This document shows positions 1-5,892 of a stretch of DNA of 7,002 nt, in pieces. This DNA is from Planktomarina sp. (GTDB lineage Bacteria; Pseudomonadota; Alphaproteobacteria; Rhodobacterales; Rhodobacteraceae). Every line of letters begins with the position of its first letter. Position 1 is the first letter of the stretch. Under the pieces are notes generated by a model. It was not told where the DNA came from. It did not search any database and saw nothing but the letters and a program-made list of their open reading frames with translations. The stretch spans positions 1 through 7,002 of the forward strand of contig JAKMFM010000141.1 of NCBI GenBank assembly GCA_022425445.1, in the 5' to 3' direction. The translations under genes were made by a program, and so were the position numbers.

Positions 1-12
1 GCAGCGGCGGCA

Positions 13-2007
13 CTACCGGCTCATCGGGCGCAGCGAAACTGCCGGAGCGGCGAAAATCGGCTCTGGGCTGTAGGCGCCCTTCAATTCTTGCAAAAACCGC
101 AAAGGCAACGCTTGGCCCGCCAGACGCGCGCGATAATTGGGCAGGCTTTCCGTCACTCGCATCACGTAGTTGCGGGTCTCGCTGAACGGAATTTGTTCGA
201 TCCAATCGATCACATCCACCTCCGGCGCGCGCGGATCGCCAAGTTTGGCGGTCCAAGCATGGGCGCGGCTGGGGCCAGCATTATAGGCTGCGGCTATATG
301 AACGGGGCTATTGCCAAATTCTTCTGTCAACTCCTCAAGGTATCGGATGCCGATCTTTGCATTATAGTCCGGATCCTTCAGCATCTTGCTATGCGAATAG
401 CCTACCCCCAACTTACCGGCCATTTCCTTGGCTGTTCGGGGCATGACCTGCATCAAGCCCAGCGCGCCTACCCCCGAAATTGCGCCTGCAAAAAACTCAC
501 TTTCCCGACGGGCGATCGCCAAAGTCAACTCAGGCGCGATTGCGCCGGGTCGCATCAATCGCGAGGTCAATGGGTAGAAATGCCGTTCCATCATTTTCCC
601 ATAGCGTGAAGCGCGTTTGCCCAGCATAAGCTCCAAGTAAGGATGATCCATCTCTTCGGCCATACGGCCCATTTGCGCCAACCCCTTCGGACTTTGACTT
701 TCAGCCAAATGGGTCAAAAATCGCACGCCAAACCGCGAACGGTCGACCTGAATCAATAGAAGCCCAGCCTCATAGACGCTGGACTTCACAAAGTCGGCCT
801 GCCGCCACTCTGGTTCCACCTCAGTTCCAGCCAAACTGGGCTGCATCGGCAGCCCTGCCTCTTGGGCGGCGAGCAATCCGTAAAACGAGGTTTGAAAGCG
901 CGCGCCCTGAGCGAAAGCCTGCTGCGCCTTATCTGCTTGGCCCAAGGCTTTGAATGCCCGACCTTGCCAATAATGGGTCCGGCCCAATGAAATTTCGCTG
1001 CCAACAGCCGATCCATGATTTTTGAAATGCACCAATGCTGTCTCGGGGCGTTTCAATTTTCGCAAAGCAATAAAGCCCGCCAACCACTCTAAGGCCGCGT
1101 AGCCATCTCCCGGCGCCAAATGGTGACTTTCAGCCAGCTCATAGGCTTTTGCATGGGCCCCATCCCACAGAAGATCCCGCGCAATCGACATACGATGGTC
1201 GGCCCATTTCTCTGGTCGTCCCAATGCCAAGGCTGAGGAGGATCTTTGCAGCATCAGATCGATGGCACCCTCTGTGTGCCCGCGTGCAAGCCGCCATTGA
1301 AACCGGTCATAGGCCAAACCGGGATCGGATTTCAGGCTTTTTGGCACATTGGCCAGCAACCGCGTAACACCGTTCTCTTTCCTTTGCAGCGCTATTCGGG
1401 CACGGGCCAAATGCGCCTGCCCGGCGGTGACGCGCCCCATCAGTCGTTCCGCACTAGCCAAATCACCCTGCCAGAGCAAAAGATCTAAGCGTGCGGCATG
1501 TTGTGCTTTCAAATGCGGCCCAAACATCTCAAGATACGCGTCCTCGAGGCTCGCGAGCATGTTAAAACTGCTCCATCCCCATTGTGCCGCCGTAATGCCG
1601 CTCGCTTTCTGCCCAATTTTATTGAGCGCCTGCGCCAGTCGCAAAGCGCCCTTTGCGGTCTTCGGCGGATGATTAGAGAAAAAATCGATCACATCCTGCG
1701 GCGCGGCGTCTGGCTCGATGGTCGCCTCGGAGCGCTGGCGCAAATAGGGCAAACCGGGCCAATCCGGACGGCGCTTTAAAAACGTAATCGCCTCAGTAAA
1801 TTGGCCGTGCCCCGCGCGCAGGCGATCCCATTGAATGAGGTCAACCGCCACCCGCCCCGCCGGTTTGGCCAGATCCAGCGCCTCGTCCCATTTGCCCTTC
1901 GCTTGCGCGACATAGGCAGCGCGCAAAGAGGCCAAAGCGGCCCCGTCCTGTGCCAAGGTAGATGTTGCGAAGCACCAAGAGACCAGGAGATAAAGGAGAA
2001 TACGCAT
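13..2007 (-). CDS. slt: Soluble lytic murein transglycosylase (Slt70-like, family 1 lytic transglycosylase)
   Basis: Predicted periplasmic enzyme that cleaves the MurNAc-GlcNAc bond of peptidoglycan and forms 1,6-anhydro-MurNAc ends, acting in wall turnover. The protein has 664 residues, close to the size of E. coli Slt70. Residues 1-19 form a Sec signal peptide (MRILLYLLVS, then a small-residue stretch ending TLA, with cleavage expected before QD). Residues 20 to about 480 are an alpha-helical, repeat-like superhelical region. The C-terminal SLT domain (about 490-630) contains the ARRES motif with probable catalytic Glu502, then GLMQVMP at 517-523 and AYNAG at 574-578. All three signature motifs are intact. 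I chose the ATG at 2007 because it puts the signal peptide at the N-terminus. The frame stays open to a GTG at 2103, but that would add 32 residues in front of it. No clear Shine-Dalgarno sequence precedes the chosen ATG. The stop is TAG at 13-15. The gene is divergent from dapA. Function is confident from motifs; the exact start is less so. Confidence 0.93.
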   Translation of the reverse strand: MRILLYLLVSWCFATSTLAQDGAALASLRAAYVAQAKGKWDEALDLAKPAGRVAVDLIQWDRLRAGHGQFTEAITFLKRRPDWPGLPYLRQRSEATIEPDAAPQDVIDFFSNHPPKTAKGALRLAQALNKIGQKASGITAAQWGWSSFNMLASLEDAYLEMFGPHLKAQHAARLDLLLWQGDLASAERLMGRVTAGQAHLARARIALQRKENGVTRLLANVPKSLKSDPGLAYDRFQWRLARGHTEGAIDLMLQRSSSALALGRPEKWADHRMSIARDLLWDGAHAKAYELAESHHLAPGDGYAALEWLAGFIALRKLKRPETALVHFKNHGSAVGSEISLGRTHYWQGRAFKALGQADKAQQAFAQGARFQTSFYGLLAAQEAGLPMQPSLAGTEVEPEWRQADFVKSSVYEAGLLLIQVDRSRFGVRFLTHLAESQSPKGLAQMGRMAEEMDHPYLELMLGKRASRYGKMMERHFYPLTSRLMRPGAIAPELTLAIARRESEFFAGAISGVGALGLMQVMPRTAKEMAGKLGVGYSHSKMLKDPDYNAKIGIRYLEELTEEFGNSPVHIAAAYNAGPSRAHAWTAKLGDPRAPEVDVIDWIEQIPFSETRNYVMRVTESLPNYRARLAGQALPLRFLQELKGAYSPEPIFAAPAVSLRPMSR

Positions 2008-2052
2008 GAGCTTTAACTTGCGCTCTGAGGCAAAAACTTTCAATCGCAAATC

Positions 2053-2081
2053 TTGGCAAATCTGATGCGGCAAGCTAGTGT
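2053..2081 (+). promoter_or_regulatory. Candidate sigma-70-type promoter for dapA
   Basis: TTGGCA (2053-2058) matches the -35 consensus TTGACA at five of six positions. After exactly 17 bp comes TAGTGT (2076-2081), a weak -10 element matching three of six. Transcription would start near 2088, giving a leader of about 40 nt before the dapA ATG. The same architecture recurs upstream of smpB. The -10 is poor, so this is a candidate only. Confidence 0.35.
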
Positions 2082-2117
2082 CCGCCGACGACTGCCCGGG
2101 CACTTACGCCCCAGATG

Positions 2118-2125
2118 AAAGGAAG
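2118..2125 (+). promoter_or_regulatory. Ribosome binding site that sets the dapA start
   Basis: AAAGGAAG lies just upstream of the ATG at 2130; its AGGA core (2120-2123) leaves 6 nt to that ATG, a good Shine-Dalgarno spacing. The alternative in-frame ATG at 2115 lies in front of this site and would bury it inside the coding sequence, so 2130 is preferred. Confidence 0.75.
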
Positions 2126-2129
2126 CGCA

Positions 2130-3002
2130 ATGATTACAGGATCTCTGCCTGCACTTGTCACGCCGTTTGCAAACGGAAAAGTGGATGTCGATGCGCTCAA
2201 GAAGCTGGTCGATTGGCACATTGACCTAGGCAGCAATGGGTTGGTGCCAGTGGGCACAACCGGCGAAAGCCCCACTTTGACACATGAAGAGCATGACATG
2301 GTTGTGGAAGTTGTGGTCGCACAAGCGGCCGGACGGGTTCCTGTGATCGCCGGTGCCGGCTCCAACAATACAGCCGAAACCGTACGCCTGGTCACAGCGG
2401 CCAAAGAAGCGGGTGCCACCGCAGCCTTGGTGGTGACGCCCTATTACAACAAACCCACGCAAGCCGGATTGAAGGCACATTTTCTCGCCGCAGCCGACTG
2501 CGGCATGGATATCATCATCTACAATATTCCCGGCCGTTCCGCAGTGGATATGAGTGTTGAAACCATGGGCGAGCTGGCGGATCACAAACACATCATCGGC
2601 GTAAAAGATGCCACAGGCGATTTGTCGCGCGTTCCAAAACAACGCCTTAGCTGCGGCGAAGGCTTTATTCAACTCTCTGGCGAAGACGCAACAGCCCTCG
2701 GCTTCAACGCCCATGGCGGCATCGGCTGCATCTCAGTGACCGCCAATATGGCCCCGGCTCTTTGCGCGCAAATGCAACAGGCGACGTTGGCTGGCGATTA
2801 CGCAACCGCGCTCAAAATCACGGACAAATTGATGCCGCTCCACCTCGCCACATTCCAAGAACCCGGTCTGGTCAGTGCCAAATACGGACTGTCCAAATTG
2901 GGGCTGTGCACGCAAGAGGTGCGTTCACCTTTGGTTGGTTTGAGCGATAACGCGAAATCCGCCATGGACGCTGCCCTGCGCCACGCCGGATTGATCAACT
3001 AA
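2130..3002 (+). CDS. dapA: 4-hydroxy-tetrahydrodipicolinate synthase (DapA)
   Basis: Cytoplasmic class I aldolase-fold enzyme that condenses pyruvate with aspartate-semialdehyde, the first committed step to meso-diaminopimelate and lysine. The protein has 290 residues, against 292 in E. coli, and is one TIM barrel with a short C-terminal helical part. Visible motifs are GTTGES at 42-47 (pyruvate-binding threonines), PYYNKP at 104-109 with the paired tyrosines, YNIPGR at 131-136 (catalytic Tyr131 and substrate Arg136), and GVKDATGD at 157-164 with Schiff-base Lys159. Residues matching the E. coli lysine feedback site are also present (His52, His55, Asn79, Glu83, Tyr105), so feedback inhibition by lysine is plausible, though that is an inference. 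The start at 2130 gives the typical MITGSLPALVTPF N-terminus and has a good ribosome binding site; an in-frame ATG 15 bp upstream is less likely. The gene is followed by a strong hairpin, then smpB. Confidence 0.96.
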   Translation: MITGSLPALVTPFANGKVDVDALKKLVDWHIDLGSNGLVPVGTTGESPTLTHEEHDMVVEVVVAQAAGRVPVIAGAGSNNTAETVRLVTAAKEAGATAALVVTPYYNKPTQAGLKAHFLAAADCGMDIIIYNIPGRSAVDMSVETMGELADHKHIIGVKDATGDLSRVPKQRLSCGEGFIQLSGEDATALGFNAHGGIGCISVTANMAPALCAQMQQATLAGDYATALKITDKLMPLHLATFQEPGLVSAKYGLSKLGLCTQEVRSPLVGLSDNAKSAMDAALRHAGLIN

Positions 3003-3005
3003 GCC

Positions 3006-3034
3006 CATTGCCCCAAGCTCGGTTTGGGGCAATG
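3006..3034 (+). terminator. Perfect 11-bp hairpin just after dapA
   Basis: Arms CATTGCCCCAA (3006-3016) and TTGGGGCAATG (3024-3034) are exact reverse complements around a 7-nt loop, starting 4 nt after the dapA stop. It lies where a transcription terminator would be. However, no uridine tract follows (TGATTGCG instead), so it may be a weak or factor-assisted terminator, or an mRNA 3'-end stabilising hairpin. Confidence 0.55.
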
Positions 3035-3036
3035 TG

Positions 3037-3046
3037 ATTGCGCAAT
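3037..3046. repeat. 10-bp perfect palindrome in the smpB upstream region
   Basis: ATTGCGCAAT is a perfect palindrome only 2 bp after the dapA hairpin. It shares the ATTGC string with that hairpin's left arm. It could be a dimeric regulator site or chance; nothing else supports a binding protein. Confidence 0.3.
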
Positions 3047-3050
3047 AGGC

Positions 3051-3070
3051 GGCTGGCCAATTGGCAAGCC
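3051..3070. repeat. 20-bp near-perfect palindrome upstream of smpB
   Basis: The 20 bp from GGCTGGCC to GGCAAGCC read the same on both strands except for one mismatched pair (3055 against 3066), centred on AATT; the inner ten bases GCCAATTGGC are perfect. It overlaps the candidate smpB -35 element, which is where an operator could act. As RNA it could fold into a small hairpin with an AAUU loop. The role is unknown. Confidence 0.35.
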
Positions 3071-3089
3071 GATTTGCCCTACCTAGATA
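3061..3089 (+). promoter_or_regulatory. Candidate sigma-70-type promoter for smpB
   Basis: TTGGCA (3061-3066), then 17 bp, then TAGATA (3084-3089): the same -35 hexamer and spacing as the candidate in front of dapA, and again a weak -10 beginning with TAG. A start site about 7 nt downstream would fall within a few bases of the smpB ATG, implying a nearly leaderless mRNA. If the promoter is not real, smpB may be read by transcription passing the dapA hairpin. Confidence 0.3.
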
Positions 3090-3098
3090 GGCGGCACC

Positions 3099-3575
3099 AT
3101 GGCCCAAACAAAATCAGATCCCAATTACCGAATCATCGCTGAATATCGCCGAGCGCGATACGACTATGCAATTGAAAGCGATATCGAATGCGGCGTCATG
3201 CTCATGGGCTCTGAGGTGAAATCTCTGCGGGAAAAATCTGGCAACATCGCCGAAAGCTATGCGGCGGTTGAAGAGGGAGAGCTGTGGTTGGTGAACTCCT
3301 ACATTGCCCCCTATGAGCAAGCGCAGACCTGGGGGCATCTCGAGAAACGTCGACGCAAGTTATTGGTGTCCAAACGCGAGCTGTCGCGGCTTTGGAACGC
3401 CACCCAACGCGAGGGAATGACGCTCGTGCCATTGGTGATGTATTTCAACCATGTGGGCCGTGTGAAAATTAAATTGGGCATCGCCAAGGGCAAAAAGAAC
3501 CACGATAAACGGGCGACAGAGGCAAAGCGCGACTGGGGTCGGCAAAAACAACGGTTGTTGAAGCAAGGCATCTAG
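3099..3575 (+). CDS. smpB: SsrA-binding protein SmpB (trans-translation)
   Basis: RNA-binding partner of tmRNA (SsrA). It delivers tmRNA to stalled ribosomes, so that the nascent chain is tagged for degradation and the ribosome is released. The 158-residue length is normal for the family (160 in E. coli). The N-terminal RRARYDY segment (17-23) and the GSEVKSLR segment (37-44) match the conserved OB-fold core. The C-terminal part has the near-invariant AKGKKNHDKR block followed by a basic tail ending in RLLKQGI, which inserts in the mRNA channel of the ribosome. One oddity: residue 16 is Tyr (codon TAT), where family members normally have Asn directly before the RRAR-type motif. The ATG has only a weak AGGCGG-like ribosome binding site (3089-3094). 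The next gene begins 95 bp downstream. The tmRNA gene itself is not in this window. Confidence 0.95.
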   Translation: MAQTKSDPNYRIIAEYRRARYDYAIESDIECGVMLMGSEVKSLREKSGNIAESYAAVEEGELWLVNSYIAPYEQAQTWGHLEKRRRKLLVSKRELSRLWNATQREGMTLVPLVMYFNHVGRVKIKLGIAKGKKNHDKRATEAKRDWGRQKQRLLKQGI

Positions 3576-3670
3576 AGCGCCGCTGCAAGCGCGATGCAAA
3601 CTATAGGCCTTGCCCCTCTTGTTTTGTTACTCTTCTGCCGTTAAATCGAAAGCCATCCCAAGGGGGCTGC
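3576..3670. other. Short intergenic region between smpB and sseA
   Basis: These 95 bp contain a pyrimidine-rich, T-rich stretch around 3612-3640 but no convincing GC-rich hairpin before it. I therefore cannot call a rho-independent terminator or a clear promoter. The only clear signal is AAGGGGG at 3660-3666, the ribosome binding site of the next gene, 4 nt before its ATG. Confidence 0.5.
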
Positions 3671-4528
3671 ATGGCACAGGACGATCCAAAAACACTTGTC
3701 TCGACACAATGGCTCAAGAACAATTTGAAACATCCCGACCTGCGCGTTCTGGATGCCAGCTGGCATCTGCCAAATGAAGATCGCAACGCTTTCGCTGAGT
3801 TTGAAAACGGCCATATTCCAGGCGCGCGGTTTTTTGATATCGATGATATTTCAGATCACCGCTCTAGCCTGCCGCATATGGTGCCACCGGTTGAAAAATT
3901 CATGTCCCGCGTGCGCGCTTTAGGTGTCGGTGATGGGCATCAAATTGTTGTATATGATTCAAAAGGCCTGTTTTCTGCTGCTCGGGTCTGGTGGCTCTTT
4001 CGCATGATGGGCCATGACGCAATTGCCGTGCTGGATGGAGGTCTGCCGAAATGGATCGCCGATGGCAATCCGGTGGATATAAGTGCTCCGATCATTCGAG
4101 ATCGCCACATGACCGTCCAGCTGCGCCCCCATATGGTGCGCGACGTCACACAGGTCGCCCATGCCGCTAAACTGCGCGATCACGAGATCATTGACGCCCG
4201 CGCCGCCGCGCGCTTTCGTGGGGATGCGCCAGAACCGCGCCAGGGCCTGCGGGCCGGCCATATTCCGGGCTCAAAAAACCTTCCCTTCACCCAAGTGCTC
4301 AACGGCGATCATACGATGAAAACGATAGACGAGCTGAGTGAAGAGTTTCGCAAAGCTGGCGTCGATTTATCAAAGCCTGCAATTACAACCTGCGGATCGG
4401 GTGTCACGGCCGCCGTGTTATCGCTCGCCCTCGAACGCATCGGCAAGACCGATCACGCCCTTTATGACGGAAGTTGGACCGAATGGGGCCAGTTCCCAAC
4501 CCTTAATGTCGCCACTGGAGATAGCTGA
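3671..4528 (+). CDS. sseA: 3-mercaptopyruvate sulfurtransferase (two-domain rhodanese, SseA type)
   Basis: Transfers sulfur from 3-mercaptopyruvate to a thiol acceptor via a cysteine persulfide, releasing pyruvate and, after reduction, sulfide. The 285-residue length is usual for tandem rhodanese enzymes. The N-terminal rhodanese domain (about 8-135) contains VYDSKGLFSAARVWW at 94-108; Asp96 sits where an active cysteine would be, so this domain is structural. The C-terminal domain (about 160-280) carries the catalytic loop CGSGVTA with Cys241. That loop is the mercaptopyruvate type, not the CR-containing loop of thiosulfate sulfurtransferases. Arg181 and Arg190, in the RFRG and PEPR motifs, match the substrate-carboxylate arginines of known mercaptopyruvate enzymes. 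No signal peptide is seen, so it is expected in the cytoplasm. The stop TGA shares its A with the ATG of the aminotransferase gene, indicating one operon with coupled translation. A thiosulfate preference is possible but less likely given the loop. Confidence 0.92.
   Translation: MAQDDPKTLVSTQWLKNNLKHPDLRVLDASWHLPNEDRNAFAEFENGHIPGARFFDIDDISDHRSSLPHMVPPVEKFMSRVRALGVGDGHQIVVYDSKGLFSAARVWWLFRMMGHDAIAVLDGGLPKWIADGNPVDISAPIIRDRHMTVQLRPHMVRDVTQVAHAAKLRDHEIIDARAAARFRGDAPEPRQGLRAGHIPGSKNLPFTQVLNGDHTMKTIDELSEEFRKAGVDLSKPAITTCGSGVTAAVLSLALERIGKTDHALYDGSWTEWGQFPTLNVATGDS
4517..4520 (+). promoter_or_regulatory. Ribosome binding site of the aminotransferase gene inside sseA
   Basis: GGAG within the last codons of the sulfurtransferase gene lies 7 nt before the ATG at 4528. 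Together with the TGATG stop/start overlap, it fixes the aminotransferase start and supports translational coupling of the two genes. Confidence 0.7.
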
Positions 4529-5712
4529 TGCTCAGCAACCTGACCGCCCAACCACAAGACAAAATTTTGGCCCTCATGGCCGCTTATCGTGCCGATCCGA
4601 GGGACACCAAGATCGACCTTGGGGTTGGGGTTTATAAGGACGCCACAGGCGCAACCCCCGTCATGCGCGCCATCAAATCCGCTGAAGAGCTTTTGTGGCA
4701 GACCCAAGAGAGCAAAGCCTACGTCGGCCTCGCCGGAGCTCCTGAATTTTCCGCAGCCATGATCGAATTGGTACTGGGGGGAACTGTGGCCAAAGACCGG
4801 CTTTCAGCCGTCGCCACCCCCGGCGGCACAGGCGCCGTGCGCCAAGCGCTCGAGCTGGTGAAAATCGCAGCGCCGACAGCTACGGTCTGGCTGTCCAATC
4901 CGACCTGGCCCAACCATCCTTCGATCGTCAAATATCTTGGCATGCCCTTGGCAGAATATCGCTATTTTGATTCCCAAACAGGTGATGTGGATTTTGACTC
5001 CATGCTGACAGATATCAAAGCCATACCCGCTGGCGATATCGTCTTGCTGCATGGATGTTGTCACAATCCGACCGGTGCAAACCTGACCGAAGAGCAAGAA
5101 GATCAGATCATAGCCGCCCTTGCGGCCAATGGCGCGATTCCATTCGTTGACATCGCATACCAAGGCTTTGGAGACGGGCTTGAAGACGATGCGCGTTTCA
5201 CCCGCAAAATTGCCAGTCAATTGCCCGAATGCCTGATTGCGGCCAGCTGCTCAAAGAATTTCGGCATTTACCGAGAGCGTACCGGGATTTTGGTGGCCAT
5301 CTCCCCAAGCGCCGCCCTGACAGCGACAACCCAAGGCAATATGGCGTTTTTGAACCGTCAAAACTTCTCATTTCCACCCGACCACGGTGCGCGGCTGGTT
5401 ACGATGATTTTGGCCGATACCGAACTGCGCAGCAGCTGGGCCAGAGAGCTGGAAGATACCCGCCTGAGCATGCTGGGCCTGCGTCAGCAGCTGGCCGACG
5501 AGCTGCGCCAGCGGACGAATTCTGACCGTTTCGATTTTATCGCAAAACATCGTGGGATGTTCTCGCGCTTGGGAGTTTCTCCTGAGGTGGTCGAAACCAT
5601 ACGCGCAGACAATGGCGTGTATATGGTCGGAGACAGCCGGATCAATATTGCCGGACTCAACGCGCAAACCGTGCCAATTTTGGCACAAGCGTTGGCTACG
5701 GCCCTCAAATAA
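4528..5712 (+). CDS. Aspartate/aromatic-amino-acid aminotransferase (PLP-dependent, class I)
   Basis: Pyridoxal-phosphate enzyme of the AspC/TyrB group, exchanging amino groups between aspartate or aromatic amino acids and 2-oxoglutarate in the cytoplasm. The 394-residue length fits (396-397 in the E. coli enzymes). Recognisable residues are Trp127 in NPTWPNH (stacks on the cofactor), Asn180 in HNPTG, Asp208 and Tyr211 in the VDIAYQGFGDG segment, Schiff-base Lys243 in SCSKNFG, phosphate-binding Arg251 in RERTG, and substrate-carboxylate Arg371 in SRINIAGLN. All key residues are present. The start overlaps the upstream sulfurtransferase stop by one base. Enzymes of this group can also transaminate cysteine to 3-mercaptopyruvate, the substrate of the upstream enzyme; that this protein does so is inferred only from gene order. 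Sequence alone does not decide between aspC-like and tyrB-like preference, so I give no symbol. The gene ends with TAA and is followed by a hairpin. Confidence 0.93.
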   Translation: MLSNLTAQPQDKILALMAAYRADPRDTKIDLGVGVYKDATGATPVMRAIKSAEELLWQTQESKAYVGLAGAPEFSAAMIELVLGGTVAKDRLSAVATPGGTGAVRQALELVKIAAPTATVWLSNPTWPNHPSIVKYLGMPLAEYRYFDSQTGDVDFDSMLTDIKAIPAGDIVLLHGCCHNPTGANLTEEQEDQIIAALAANGAIPFVDIAYQGFGDGLEDDARFTRKIASQLPECLIAASCSKNFGIYRERTGILVAISPSAALTATTQGNMAFLNRQNFSFPPDHGARLVTMILADTELRSSWARELEDTRLSMLGLRQQLADELRQRTNSDRFDFIAKHRGMFSRLGVSPEVVETIRADNGVYMVGDSRINIAGLNAQTVPILAQALATALK

Positions 5713-5729
5713 AATTCAGTAAAATTCAG
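5711..5729 (+). repeat. Short tandem repeat at the aminotransferase stop
   Basis: AAAATTCAG occurs twice with a 10-bp period (5711-5719 and 5721-5729), beginning inside the TAA stop. It could be a small local duplication; no function is apparent. Confidence 0.5.
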
Positions 5730-5732
5730 CCC

Positions 5733-5758
5733 TTCTGGTGGGATCGTACCCGCCAGAA
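5733..5758 (+). terminator. 10-bp hairpin downstream of the aminotransferase gene
   Basis: Arms TTCTGGTGGG (5733-5742) and CCCGCCAGAA (5749-5758) pair over 10 positions, with one U-G wobble and a 6-nt loop, 20 nt after the stop. It probably marks the end of the sseA-aminotransferase transcript. As with the dapA hairpin, no T-run follows, so intrinsic termination would be weak. Confidence 0.5.
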
Positions 5759-5892
5759 ACCGGGCACGCCGAAGCTTATTTAAGGCCAAGACAGCCGGCG
5801 ATGGTCAATTGCCGCCGAGCATGCCACACTGGGCTCAACAAATGCATTCCAGCGCGGTAAACTGCGTTCATAAAGCAACACCAAACAGGCAT
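5759..5892. promoter_or_regulatory. Upstream region of the penicillin-binding protein gene
   Basis: This is the rest of the largest gap in the window (180 bp in all, 5713-5892). It should contain the promoter of the downstream gene, but I found no -35/-10 pair good enough to name. A weak 6-bp hairpin is possible (5797-5802 with 5808-5813). A 19-codon reading frame at 5801-5860 has no ribosome binding site and is probably chance. Confidence 0.35.

Larger units (their letters stand above)
2008..2129. promoter_or_regulatory. Divergent intergenic region between slt and dapA
   Basis: These 122 bp must hold the promoters for both the leftward transglycosylase gene and rightward dapA. On the plus strand there is one plausible sigma-70-like site (listed separately). 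On the minus strand I could not find a convincing -35/-10 pair in front of slt. No strong inverted repeat that would suggest an operator, and no riboswitch-like structure, was visible by eye. In particular I saw no evidence of a lysine riboswitch, which would not fit in this short leader anyway. Confidence 0.5.

Noticed and set aside
88..609. 173-codon plus-strand open frame antisense to slt
   Set aside because: It lies wholly opposite the SLT catalytic domain, whose motifs are intact on the minus strand. Its translation shows no recognisable domain and it has no clear ribosome site.
1972..1974. Cysteine in the Slt signal region as a lipoprotein attachment site
   Set aside because: Cys12 is preceded by Trp (VSW), not by a lipobox, and a normal signal peptidase I site ending TLA follows, so a soluble periplasmic protein is more likely.
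2115..2129. Upstream ATG extending DapA by five residues
   Set aside because: The good ribosome binding site lies between this ATG and the one at 2130, and MITGSLPALVTPF is the expected family N-terminus.
2226..2714. 162-codon minus-strand open frame inside dapA
   Set aside because: Shadow of dapA; a Cys/His/Gly-rich translation typical of antisense reading, while the plus strand has all DapA motifs.
5801..5860. 19-codon open frame in the gap before the penicillin-binding protein gene
   Set aside because: No ribosome binding site and no recognisable peptide; consistent with chance.
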